Of a stretch of 64,000 nt of DNA, positions 23,747 through 35,300 are shown piece by piece. The translations under genes were made by a program, and so were the position numbers. The DNA is from Lepturacanthus savala. Its lineage: Eukaryota; Chordata; Actinopteri; Scombriformes; Trichiuridae. Numbering within the stretch: position 1 is the stretch's first letter; every line of letters starts with the position of its first letter. Under the pieces are notes generated by a model, which saw nothing but the letters and a program-made list of their open reading frames with translations, was not told the origin of the DNA and searched no databases. The stretch spans positions 2,562,449 to 2,626,448 of the forward strand of contig CM060461.1 of NCBI GenBank assembly GCA_030544235.1, read 5' to 3'.

Positions 23747-24519
23747 AAGACAGAATGTGACAGCAGGATATCCTTTATTTAACCAGGCATGTTGCTTGAG
23801 ATCAAATGATCTCTTTTTCAAGCAAGGCCTATATCTATATATATCTATATAGGTAAATAGATATATATATAAATTTGATGTGCAGATGGACGATAATGTA
23901 TGAAATGAAACGTGTCTCAGTGTGTGTGTGTGTGTGTAAAATAAAGGAGAGTCAGCAGAGCTCCTCATAACTCCTCCAAAATACACTCCTCATAAGATCT
24001 AAAATACATCAAACTGATCAGTGATCAGAAATTTAAAGGGCCAATGTCAGACTCAGCATAAATGTAATATAATATTCATCGATATGTTTTAATTTGTTTA
24101 TAATTTATTCAAATTAAAAATAGTTCTGCTTTTATTTCTTTGGATTATGTGCAGCCAACATGTTTCAACAGCTGATAAACTAAGACTTCTGTAGAGAAGA
24201 ATGAATCAGTGTTACGTCAGTGTGACCTCTGACCTCTGAACTGTGAGTGTTTGTATCCTGATGAGCTGAAGAGCAGCTATTTAAAGCAGATTAAAGGTGA
24301 CAGGATTCATAATTATAAATATAACACACCTCTATAATAAATCACAAAAAACACACATCTGCTTAAACAGTTAGTAGCTGCTTCCTGTGATGATTTCATG
24401 ATGGTTTGATGATGATGAGCCTTATTTAATTTAAAAGAAAGAAATAGAGAAGTTAAACTAAAATTGTTTAACAATGGAGTGTTTATTTTACTCAAACATA
24501 TTTTTATTGCCCCTTCTGG

Positions 24520-25388
24520 AGCTGCCACCTTACCGCAGTGGAGTGGTTTGTGTGTTCCAATGATCCTAGTTATATTGTCCGGGGCTTATGCCTGGTAGGG
24601 TCACCTACGGCATCAGGTCCTAGGTGAGGGACCAGACAAAGCCCAGCTCAAAACCTGCTGATGAAGAGAAAAATCATTGGGTCAATGGTAACCCTGCCTG
24701 GGGGACGGGGGGTAAGTTCCACGTCCCCAGAGCCCACCACGGCTCTGGGGACGTGGAACGTCATCTTTCTGGCGGGGAAGGACCCTGAACTGGTGCACAA
24801 GGTCGAGAGGTACTGACTAGATAAAGGATGATGGGAGGAGTTCGGTGAGGCCATGGAGAATGACTTTCGAACGGCTTCGAGGAAGTTCAGGAGGGGGAAG
24901 TGGTGCACCTTTGACACGGTGCTCAGTGGGGGGAATACTTCGAAGACCTCCTCAATCCCACCAGCATGTCTTCTGTTGAAGAAGCAGAGTTTGGGGGACC
25001 AGTGGTGGACTCGCCTATCTCTGGGGCTGAGATCGTCAAGTAAGTCAAAAATCTCCTTGGCGGCAAGGCCCCGGGGGTGGATGAGATTCGCCCGGAGTTC
25101 CACAAGGCTCTGGATGTTGTAGGGTTGTCTTGGTTGACACGTCTCTGCAACATCGTGTGGACATCGGGGGCAGTACCTCTGGACTGGCAGACTGGGGTGG
25201 TGGTTCCCCTCTTTAAAAAAGGGGACCAGAGGGTGTGCTCCAACCATAGAGGGATCACGCTCCTCAGCCTCCCTGGGAAGGTCTATTTGGGGGTACTGGA
25301 GAGGAGGGTCCATAAGGTAGTCAAACCTCAGATTCACGAGGAGCAGTGTGGTTTTTGTCCTGGTCGGCATCCTCTGTCTAAACAGTAG
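24520..25388 (+). mobile_element. Internally deleted non-LTR retrotransposon
   Basis: The plus strand has an endonuclease start (GTWNVIFLAGKDPELVHKVE) near 24,740-24,805, then after a deletion RT blocks VVPLFKKGDQRVCSNHRGIT (25,199-25,258), LLSLPGKVYLGVLERRV and EEQCGFCPGRHPL up to 25,375. It stops before the catalytic palm. Confidence 0.8.
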
Positions 25389-25469
25389 AGCACGTCTAGC
25401 AAGTAGAGAAGAACAACATTAAAGTTAATCACTGAACTCTAATTGTTTATTTTGGACTCTGATTGGCAG

Positions 25470-26858
25470 GTGATGGTGGTGATTCCGTATCGATCCCTGA
25501 AGCTGCAGGAGCTGGACCTGAACCAGGGAGACCTGCTCCAGGTCCTGTTTAAGCAGGATGAGTCCCGGTGGTTTGGGCGGCTGAGGGACGGGACTGAAGG
25601 GTTTTTCCCGGCAGCCTGCGTGGAGCCGCTGCAGGTACCACAGCCCAGCTGAATCCAGGACCAGGGTCCACACATTGGTGTCAGACTGGGTTAGACCAAA
25701 TTATTCTAGGTTAGCCTGGGTTAGTTCAGGTCAGTTCAGGTTAGTCTGGGTTAGTCCAGGTTAGAAAACGTTAGTTCAGATTAGTCTGGTGTAGTCCAGT
25801 TTAGTCTGGGGTAGTCCAGATTAATCTTGGTTAGTCCGGGTCAATTCAGATTAGAAAAATTGAGTCCAGGTTAGTGTGGGTTACTCCGGGTTAGTTCAGA
25901 TTAATCCAGGTAATCTTAGTTAGTTCAGGTTAGAAAGACATCATCCGGGTTAGTACAGGTTAGAAAGGGCTCATCTTAATTAGTCCAGGTTAGTCCAGGA
26001 TAGCCTAGAGTTAGTTCAGGTTAGACCAAGGTTAATCCGGGTTAGTCTATATTAGTCCAGTTTAATCCAGGTTAGAAAATTGGTCCAAGTTAGTCTGGGT
26101 TAGCTCAGATTGGAAAAAGTTAGTCCAGGTTAGTCTGGGTTAGTTTAGGTTAGTCCAGTATTGTCCAGTTTAGTCCAGGTTAGAGCAAGGTTAGTTTGGG
26201 TAAATCCAGGTTAGGTCTAACTAAGCTTTATATAAGAGGGAAGTTAGTGACTAGTTGTAAAAGTGGTGTCTGCTCCGTGGACAAGGGAGGAGCCTGAGAG
26301 TTGAAGGCTCTGCCTCCTTTCTTAGTCCTTTATACACAACAGCTGGAAAGAAATTAACAGCTGATTAGCTGACTGTCAGCGGTGATAACATTATCTTTGT
26401 GCTGCAGGAAAGTGATTCACCACCCCCACGGAGGAGGGGCTCCATCCCAGGTGTCATGGCAACAGCATCCGCCCCCTGTGGCTGCAGCAGGTAACTGCAC
26501 CAACATCTCAGTATTAAACAAAGACTCAAAGGTTAAATTATTTTAAAGCTCCTGGTATTATCAGTAAAATCTGCACCTGAGGGAAGTAAAGATGGGGATT
26601 AATGTAGAGAATTATAAAGGATCGTCATGTGAAAATACTCAAGTATACAAGTTACTGCATTATTTACTTGAGTTTGTTTTCTCCTGTAGTGGCCACGATA
26701 CTCCGAAGTTGCTGAGGAAAAACAGTCTCCTGCAGCCACTGGGACTCCCCTCACCTCCTCCTCACAGCTCCTCCCCCAGTCTGCTGCATCGCGTCCTGGC
26801 TAAGTCCAGGAGGAAGAGCTGCCCCCACCTCCCTCACATGCCACCACACAACAGATGA
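25470..26858 (+). CDS. SH3-domain protein, last three coding exons
   Basis: Three exons join in frame: 25470-25634, 26408-26490 and 26690-26858 (stop TGA). The first encodes a complete SH3 domain: VVIPYRSLKLQELDLNQGD (RT-loop acidic residues), then DESRWFGRL (binding-pocket Trp) and GFFPAACVEPL (the P-x-x-V/Y end). The second is proline- and arginine-rich (SPPPRRRGSIPG). The third is Ser/Pro-rich and basic (PKLLRKNSLLQPLG, LLHRVLAKSRRKSCPH). SH3 domains bind proline-rich partners. The basic Ser-rich tail, with RRRGS and RKNS sites, looks like a target for basophilic kinases; that is an inference. I do not recognise the family. Ephexin-type RhoGEF tails are distantly similar, but there are no DH or PH exons upstream. 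The 5' exons are uncertain. A hexamer AATAAA lies 44 bp after the stop. Confidence 0.7.
25680..26230. repeat. Degenerate GGTTAGTCCAGGTTAGTCTG intronic repeat
   Basis: About 550 bp of 10-12 bp units of the type GGTTAGTCCA / GGTTAGTCTG inside the intron after the SH3 exon. It starts about 45 bp past the donor. Confidence 0.9.
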
Positions 26859-26901
26859 ATACATATGAATACCGGGTCCAAAAACACCGGATACCAGCTG
26901 G

Positions 26902-26907
26902 AATAAA
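26902..26907 (+). terminator. Polyadenylation signal of the SH3-domain gene
   Basis: AATAAA 44 bp after the stop codon, followed about 40 bp later by the GT-rich TGTTCTGGTCCCTG at the start of the 20-bp tandem array. Confidence 0.6.
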
Positions 26908-26934
26908 CACCACCGGAAAAACTCTCTCCTACCA

Positions 26935-28200
26935 ACAGTCACTGAGGTCATGTTCTGGTCCCTGAGGTCACGTCCTGGTCCCTGAGGCCATATCCTGGTC
27001 CATGAGGTCACGTCCTGGTCCCTGAGGTCACGTCCTGGTCCATGAAGTCACGTCCTGGTCCCTGAGGTCACGTCCTGGTCCCTGAAGTCACGTCCTGGTC
27101 CATGAGGTCACGTCCTGGTCCATGAAGTCACGTCCTGGTCCCTGATGTCATGTCCTGGTCCATGAAGTCATGTCCTGGTCCCTGAGGTCACGTCCTGGTC
27201 CCTGAAGTCACGTCCTGGTCCATGAGGTCACGTCCTGGTCCATGAAGTCACGTCCTGGTCCCTGATGTCACGTCCTGGTCCCTGAAGTCACGTCCTGGTC
27301 CATGAGGTCACGTCCTGGTCCCTGATGTCATGTCCTGGTCCATGAAGTCACGTCCTGGTCCCTGAGGTCACGTCCTGGTCCATGAAGTCACGTCCTGGTC
27401 CCTGAGGTCACGTCCTGGTCCCTGAAGTCACGTCCTGGTCCATGAGGTCCCGTCCTGGTCCATGAAGTCACGTCCTGGTCCCTGATGTCATGTCCTGGTC
27501 CATGAAGTCACGTCCTGGTCCCTGAGGTCACGTCCTGGTCCCTGAAGTCACGTCCTGGTCCATGAGGTCACGTCCTGGTCCATGAAGTCACGTCCTGGTC
27601 CCTGATGTCATGTCCTGGTCCATGAAGTCACGTCCTGGTCCCTGAAGTCACGTCCTGGTCCATGAGGTCACGTCCTGGTCCATGAGGTCACGTCCTGGTC
27701 CCTGAAGTCACGTCCTGGTCCCTGAGGTCACGTCCTGGTCCCTGAGGTCACGTCCTGGTCCCTGAAGTCACGTCCTGGTCCATGAGGTCACGTCCTGGTC
27801 CCTGAGGTCACGTCCTGGTCCATGAAGTCACGTCCTGGTCCCTGAAGTCACGTCCTGGTCCCTGATGTCATGTCCTGGTCCCTGATGTCATGTCCTGGTC
27901 CTTGAAGTTACGTCCTGGTCCCTGAAGTCACGTCCTGGTCCATGAGGTCACGTCCTGGTCCATGAAGTCAAGTCCTGGTCCCTGAAGTCACGTCCTGGTC
28001 CCTGAAGTCACGTCCTGCTCCTTGAAGTCAAGTCCTGGTCCCTGAAGTCACGTCCTGGTCCCTGAAGTCACGTCCTGGTCCCTGATGTCATGTCCTGGTC
28101 CTTGAAGTTACGTCCTGGTCCTTGAAGTCACGTCCTGGTCCGTGAAGTCACGTCCTGGTCCCTGAAGTCACATCCTGGTCCCTGAAGTCACGTCCTGGTC
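26935..28200. repeat. 20-bp tandem array, about 63 copies
   Basis: Unit CCTGAGGTCACGTCCTGGTC with variants at positions 1-3 (CCT/CAT), 6 (G/A/T) and 11 (C/T). Monomers keep an exact 20-bp register for about 1.26 kb. It fills the space between the convergent SH3 and B-Myb-like genes. A six-monomer higher-order period is visible. Confidence 0.97.
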
Positions 28201-28410
28201 CTGAAATTAGGTTTGCAGTGATGTTCCTGTGGTTTATGGCTCCACCAACTTGGTAGAAACAGTGGAATCACTCAGGTTGCTTCTTCTGCTGCTGATCTGA
28301 GATGTTTGGACCTTTTTGATCGGTAAATATGTTAAAATGTGAATCTGAATGAAGCCTGTTAATTGTTGAAACTCCAATAATACTCAAAACTCCACAGTCA
28401 TGTTCTGTCT

Positions 28411-28416
28411 TTTATT
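28411..28416 (-). terminator. Possible polyadenylation signal of the B-Myb-like gene
   Basis: AATAAA on the minus strand, about 1.04 kb past the stop codon at 29,457. The tract between 28,420 and 29,456 is AT-rich and would be the 3' UTR. Confidence 0.45.
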
Positions 28417-29456
28417 GCATCTAAAGAGCTACCATCAGTTTTTTTAAGTAGAATTCACAAGCTTTCAGTGAAAAACAGCTGCAATAAAACAGTAAATATA
28501 AGTGATCTGTTCCAAATATTCACTGCATATATAGTTTCATCAAACATAAATCTATAAATATTATCAACTGTTAAAATGTTCAGCTCAGCATCAGTTTTCT
28601 TCCAAAGTGCAGAAACTACTTTTAAAAGTGTTGTCAATCACATCAAGCAGCGAGTATCAGGTTATTAATAAATAGTTAAAAACATTTACACATGTTTAAA
28701 CAGACCATCAGTTCATTAAAAATACACATTTGCCAGGTAAATCTGACAGCTTCAATAAAACTGCAAGAAATCTACGTTAAAAATTTTAGCTGGATTCTAA
28801 AAATTATTTTTTTTGTTAAAATACTTATTAAAATCATTAAAAAGTTTCTGAAAATGTTAACAGCTCAATTAGTCATCAGAATATGTAAACAACATGTGAA
28901 CAAATAAATAAATAAATACATAAATAAATAAATAAATAAATAATGTGCTGAGTCATGGTTCTCAGGTCTGATATGAAACTGCTTCTGTTCCTGCTGGAAG
29001 AAAACACAACAATCATTTCATTAGTTCATTGAATCAAACTGCAGCACTTTCCACATCACTGATTGATTACTTGATTGATACTGATTGATTACTGTATGGA
29101 TTTAAGCTCAGTGATTTGTTCCATTTGTGCCCAGTTAGAACCAGCTGGTTCAGTTGGGTTCAGTTATTGTTGAAATGTTCAGAGCAGCCAATGGTTTAAA
29201 CGACTCATCCGATGGACTCAACAACACACCGATTGTGGAGTTGATCAGATGACGTTCACACCTACAAGATACCTTTACAGGTCGAAGATGCCAATCTCAA
29301 ATATAAAAAGTGACTTTTTACAGCTTTATCAAGAGATGATCTGAACCAAAGTTTTTGATGACTGCCCAGAATTTTTAGGAGGAGAGATGGAAAAACTGAA
29401 TGCAAAGAAGTGTGACTTCTATGGATAAAACTGGTTGTTTTGGCACCACCATCAGA

Positions 29457-32274
29457 TCAAACTGGACAGAACCAGGACTCACCAGCAGCAGTGTAGAGTC
29501 GAGCCTGCTCCGTCAGACTCAGCTGATCCTCACTACGACCAAACATCACCACCTGCAGCTCTCCACTCAGCTGATAACACACAGACTGGTTATAGTGCTG
29601 CTGTAACACACACACACACCTGAAATACTCACACAAACAGACACACAAAGACATACACACAGCATTGCTGGTTTATAGCAGGTGAGTCCTGACCTGGAAG
29701 GGGTTAAGTCTGGATGTGGGACAATCTGTGGAGGTCTGCTGACACCACCACACCCCACCCAGTCCTTCCAGCGGGAAACAGCCCAGCTCCTCACAGCTCA
29801 GGACCAAGCCAGGCTCCCTCTGGACCTCTGAGGTGGAGCTGGACTCCCTCTGGGCCTGAGCTGAACTCAGCAGACTCTGGCCCTGAACCTGTAGAACAGA
29901 GGTCAGCACTTGTTGATGGAGGACTCTGTAGACCTTGTTCAGAGGGTCTCTCAGAGTCCGGGTCTCTGTGCTGCAGATGTGAGTCTCTCAGACCTCAGAG
30001 CTGCTGCTGGACTGCTGGCTGTCAGGACCTACAGGCTCCTCCCACATTACACTCATCATCCCACCGGAACAAACCGAGACCTGAACCACAAACAACCGAG
30101 GGACCATCAGAGACCTGAATGAAACTTCCACCCTCACATGCTACAGAGTTTTATCAGCGATGAGATTTTATACAATGATCAGCTGATCTTCACCTCGTTG
30201 GTCTTCAGTGGCGTCGGAGTCTGAGGATCTGACATCAGCAACGCTCTGATCTGCTCCCTGATCTCTGGAGGAGTCCTGAACACAACACTCACACAGTATT
30301 ACAAACACACAATACTACACACACACACACACTGAGACACACAACACTCACACACTGTAGTTGTCTCTATAGAACCAATGATACACTTCACACTCAGACA
30401 CATACACTGAGGCACACACACATGCACACACACAATACTGTGTGTGTGTGTGTGTAGTATTGTGTGCGTGTAGTACTCTGTGTGTAGTACTGTGTGTGTA
30501 GTACTCTGTATTGTGTGTGTAGTATTGTGTGTGTATGTAGTACCATGTGTGTAGTACTGTGTGTGTGTAGAATGGTGTGTGTATGTGTGTAGTACCGTGT
30601 GTGTAATACTGTGTGTGTAGTACTGTGTGTGTAGTATTGTGTGTGTAGTACTGTCTGTAGTATTGTGTGTGTAGTACTGCATGTAGTACTGTGTGTGTTG
30701 TAGTACTGTGTGTGTGTAGTATTGTGTGTGTATGTGTATAGTACTGCGGGTAGTACTGTATATTTTAGTAGTATTGTGTAGTACTGTGTGTATAGTACTG
30801 TGTGTGTAGTATTGTGTATAGTACTGTGTGTGTGTGTATAGTATTGTGTGTGTAGTACTGTTTGTATAGTACTGTGTGTGTAGTACTGTGTGTGTAGTAT
30901 TGTGTATGTAGTACTGTGTGTATAGTACTGTGTGTGTAGTACTGTATATTTTAGTAGTATTGTGTAGTACTGTGTGTATAGTACTGTGTGTGTAGTATTG
31001 TGTATAGTACTGTGTGTGTGTGTATAGTATTGTGTGTGTAGTACTGTTTGTATAGTACTGTGTGTGTAGTATTGTGTGTGTAGTATTGTATGTGTAGTAC
31101 TGTGTGTATAGTACACTGTGTGTGTGTATTATTGTGTGTATAGTACACTGTGTGTGTGTAGTATTGTGTGTGTAGTACACTTTGTGTGTGTATTACTGTG
31201 TGTGCAGTATTGTGTGTGTATTACTGTGTGTATAGTACTGTGTGTGTGTGTGGCTGCAGTGCAGACAGCCTTGCTCCTGTCCTGGTGGGTGTTTCAGAGA
31301 GCAGACGGGGGTAGAGCTGAGACTTGGCCGCTGCAGCTTCAGATCATCGACTCCACACAGACTGAAGAACTGAGATAAAAGTTTGAAACTGACAAACAGC
31401 ATCTTGGTCTCATGTTTTGTAGCAGTTGAAAAGCAGAAATTAAACTAAACTCTGTTTTAGTTTTGGATTGTCGGGACAGACTTTACCTCGGAGGGTGAGA
31501 AGGCTACAGCTCCCACCAGGTTGTTCCTGTTCCAGGATGAGTCCCTGAAGGCAGCACTGTCCTCGTCACTCATCAGCTGTTCCTTCATACCTGCCACCTA
31601 TAGACAGATCAGCTTCACCTACTCACTCACCTCATCACACTGCTCTGGGGGGGATTTATTGTTATTGTGTTAATAATATATATAAATAATATATTTTATA
31701 TTGTGCTGTAATGTTGTGGTAGAGTCCAACCAGGGACTGGAGTAGAGAATTATCACCTAGCTATAAACTCTATCTGCATCACATCAGTTGCATTCATGGA
31801 ACTACAGTATGTCTGACTGCATTGTCCCTGTCAAATAAATCAAATAAATAAACAAAGGAAATGTGTCCAGTGATTTAGCATCCTTAGCTTTTTGTTTGCG
31901 ATTCTTACATAGCTGTGGCTCAGGTTGATGACAGTCAGCTCGCTGTTGTCTCTGTGCAGGCGGGCGGGGAACGCCACCGGGTTCTTCAGTGATGATGTCA
32001 CTTCCTTCAGGCTGCAGCTCACGGTGTCTGAATTCTGTGAGAGGAGGCAAAGCAGGCGGCCTGAGAGAGGCTTCTAAAGCTCATTAAGAAGAAATCAACC
32101 TTGAAAATAAAATCATCAATTGTGTCAAAATAAAGTTTATAATGTTGATTTACTGCCTCCATAAGCTCGACCGGAGGCAGCTCACACACACTCAGATCAA
32201 TGGAGGCGTAGCTGGATTCATCCTTCACACTGGACAGACTGTCAGCCTGCTGGAGGAAGGACCATCATCATCAC

Positions 32275-32339
<65 letters not shown>

Positions 32340-35300
32340 CCATCATCACCATCATCACCACCATCATCATCACCACCATCACCACCATCATCATCATCAT
32401 CATCATCATCATCACCATCATCACCATCATCATCATCACCATCATCACCACCATCATCATCACCACCATCACCACCATCATCTTCACCATCATCATCACC
32501 ATCACCATCATCACCCCATCACCATCATCACCATCATCATCACCATCATCATTACCATCATCACCATCATCACCATCATCACCACCATATTGCCCAGCTC
32601 TACATCATCACCATCATCATCACCATCATCATTACCATCATCACCATCATCACCACCATCATCATCACCACCATCATCTTCACCATCATCATCACCATCA
32701 CCATCATCACCACCATCATCACCATCATCACCACCATCATCTTCACCATCATCATCACCACCATCACCATCATCATTACCATCATCACCATCATCATCAT
32801 CACCATTACCATCATCACCATCATCATTACCATCATCATCATCATCATCACCATCATCTTCATGATCACCATCATCACCATCATCATCATCATCATCACC
32901 ATTACATCGCCATCCTCATTACCATCATCACCATCATCATCACCATCATCAACATCATCTTCATCACCACCATCACCACCATCATCTTCACCATCATCAT
33001 CACCATCACCATCATCATCACCATCATCACCATCATCATCACCATCATCTTCACCATCATCATCACCACCATCATCATTACCATCATCACCATCATCATC
33101 ACCATTACCATCATCATTACCATCATCACCATCATCATCACCATCACCATTACCATCATCACCATCATCACCATCATCTTCATGATCACCATCATCACCA
33201 CCATCATCACCATCATCATCATCATAATCACCATTACATCACCATCATCATTACCATCATCACCATCATCAACATCATCATCACCATTACCATCATCATC
33301 ACCATCACCATTACCATCATCACCATCATCACCATCATCATCATCATCATCATCACCATTACATCACCATCATCATTACCATCATCACCATCATCTTCAT
33401 CATCACCATCATCAACATCATCTTCATCATCACCATCATCATCGCCATCATCACATCATCACCATCAGCATTATTATTGTTATTGTTCCTAATATTCTGG
33501 ATCACCTTTGAGGAGATGTTATCTGTGCAGGAGAAGCTGCAAGTCCTGGACACTGGTCTGGAGGAGGAGTTGAAGGAGGAGGAGGTGCTGGAAGAGTTGG
33601 AGGAAGAGTTGAAGGAGGAGGAGGTGCTGGAGGAGTTGGAGGAGGAGTTGAAGGAGGATGTGCTGGAGGAATTGGGGGGAATCCCCTGCCGCTCCACCTT
33701 CCTCTTAAGGGTTGAATTCCAGTGGTTCTTGATGGAGTTATCTGTTCTGAGGACGGTGGAATGTAGGAGGAGGGCATGACGTACTGGTGCGTTCAGGTGA
33801 GCCTGTAATTACCAGCTTCTGATGCTGAACAGGCAGTCTACAAACCTGCCGGGCAGCAGCTTGGAGATGTCGGCCCAGCGGTTTCCCAGCAGTCTGTGCG
33901 CCTGGCAGATGATGATGTCATCCTCCAGTGTCCAGCCGCCCTTCTTCACGGCCGGGTTCAGGTGGTTGTGCCAGCGCTCGCGGCACTGTTTCCCATTCCT
34001 GCTATGCAGGTGTTTGGCAATGAGCGACCAGCGCTTCAAGCCGAACTTACGAACCAGCTCGATGACCTGCAGAGGTTGTAACAATGGTACAACAACAATG
34101 GTAACAATGGAAAAATCCATTAAATAAATAAAATTGTTAATAGCAGCATATTCTTGTATGAGTCCCTGCGCGTTACTATAGAGTTGCTGTTATAGCATTG
34201 CTGCTATGGCGTTGCTGCTATAGCGTTGCTGATATCAACACGCGAACACATGCTGTTTTGAGAAGAAAGGCGTTTTATTTTGGTGTCCCGGGAAACCTGG
34301 CTCACAGGACACTGTCGGGGGTAAGTCAGTGTGAGTGTACGACACTGATGTTAGGGATAAACTATCCCTTTAAGGGAAACCAGAACACTGATGTGGCCCG
34401 GGATGAAACTGAGTTTAACTCCCCTGTTGTAAGACATTTTCTAAAGAAAAATCTCCAGCTTCTCAAATATAAATACTTTCTGAAGTCTTTTACTTTTGGC
34501 TTGCAGAGGTGTCAAGTAACGAAGTACAAATACTTTGTTCCTGTACTTAAGTACACTTTTTAGGTATCTATACTTTACTCCATTACTATTTTTTCTGCCT
34601 ACTTCTGATTTCTACTCATTACAATTTCACACAAGTATCTGTACTTTCTATTGCTTACATTTTTAAAACCCACGGTCTCGTTACTCTTGCTTTAACTTGG
34701 TGAACCGTTAACTTTCATAAAGCGGGTGAAAACTGTTGCGCAGTGTTGGATGCCGGCCGGAAGAACCAGAGCGTGGGTCTATCTATGGGTTACAAATGCG
34801 CCTTCAAAAAATAAATATTATACAAACGTAAAAAAAAACTTTTTTATGTGTCCATGAGCGCAGATAGCATGGGGGACGTGGGGGACATCTCCCCCTCACA
34901 TTTACAGTGACACTGATCTGTCCCCCTCTCCCACACTGTCGACAAACAGGTTAAATAAAGGAGAAAGTGATCGCCACGGTGTTTCTGCAACGAGGTGCAT
35001 TCAGTTGTACTCGTAAATCGGATGTTTGAAGTCAGAGAAGCACTGAAATCTAGCATCTATACAAGTACAAACGTTGAGATTTTCCTTTCAGTCAATCAAT
35101 ATCATTTCTCTTTTATTCTGTATTCAATGATATCCCAGTTTTTAAGCTGGGAAGTGCTCAGTTCTGATGTTATGTTGTTTAGAGCTCCGAGTTCCGACGT
35201 GCAGTAAAGCATCATCTCGACCCATGTGTGGGCAGGTTCTTTTGCCTGTGCCTGCCACGGGAACCTGATTCAAATGGATGAATGATTAATTCAAAGAGTA

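Noticed and set aside
25680..26230. Interstitial telomere repeat (GGTTAG)
   Set aside because: The unit is GGTTAGTCCA/GGTTAGTCTG, not TTAGGG in hexamer register.
26935..28200. CRISPR array or centromeric satellite
   Set aside because: There are no spacers; the 20-bp unit and 1.26 kb size fit a local minisatellite, and no CENP-B box is evident.
30299..31180. Long minus-strand frames of His-Thr-Tyr (THTQYYTH) type
   Set aside because: They arise only from the GTGTGTAGTACT microsatellite period and lie in a B-Myb-like intron.
32142..33185. 347-codon Ser/Pro and Ile/Thr frame
   Set aside because: Pure translation of the CAT array, antisense to the B-Myb-like gene, with no non-repetitive part.
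33477..33779. Plus-strand Glu/Leu-rich coiled-coil frame
   Set aside because: It is antisense to an exon with clear Myb R3 homology; the openness follows from the 39-bp coding repeat.
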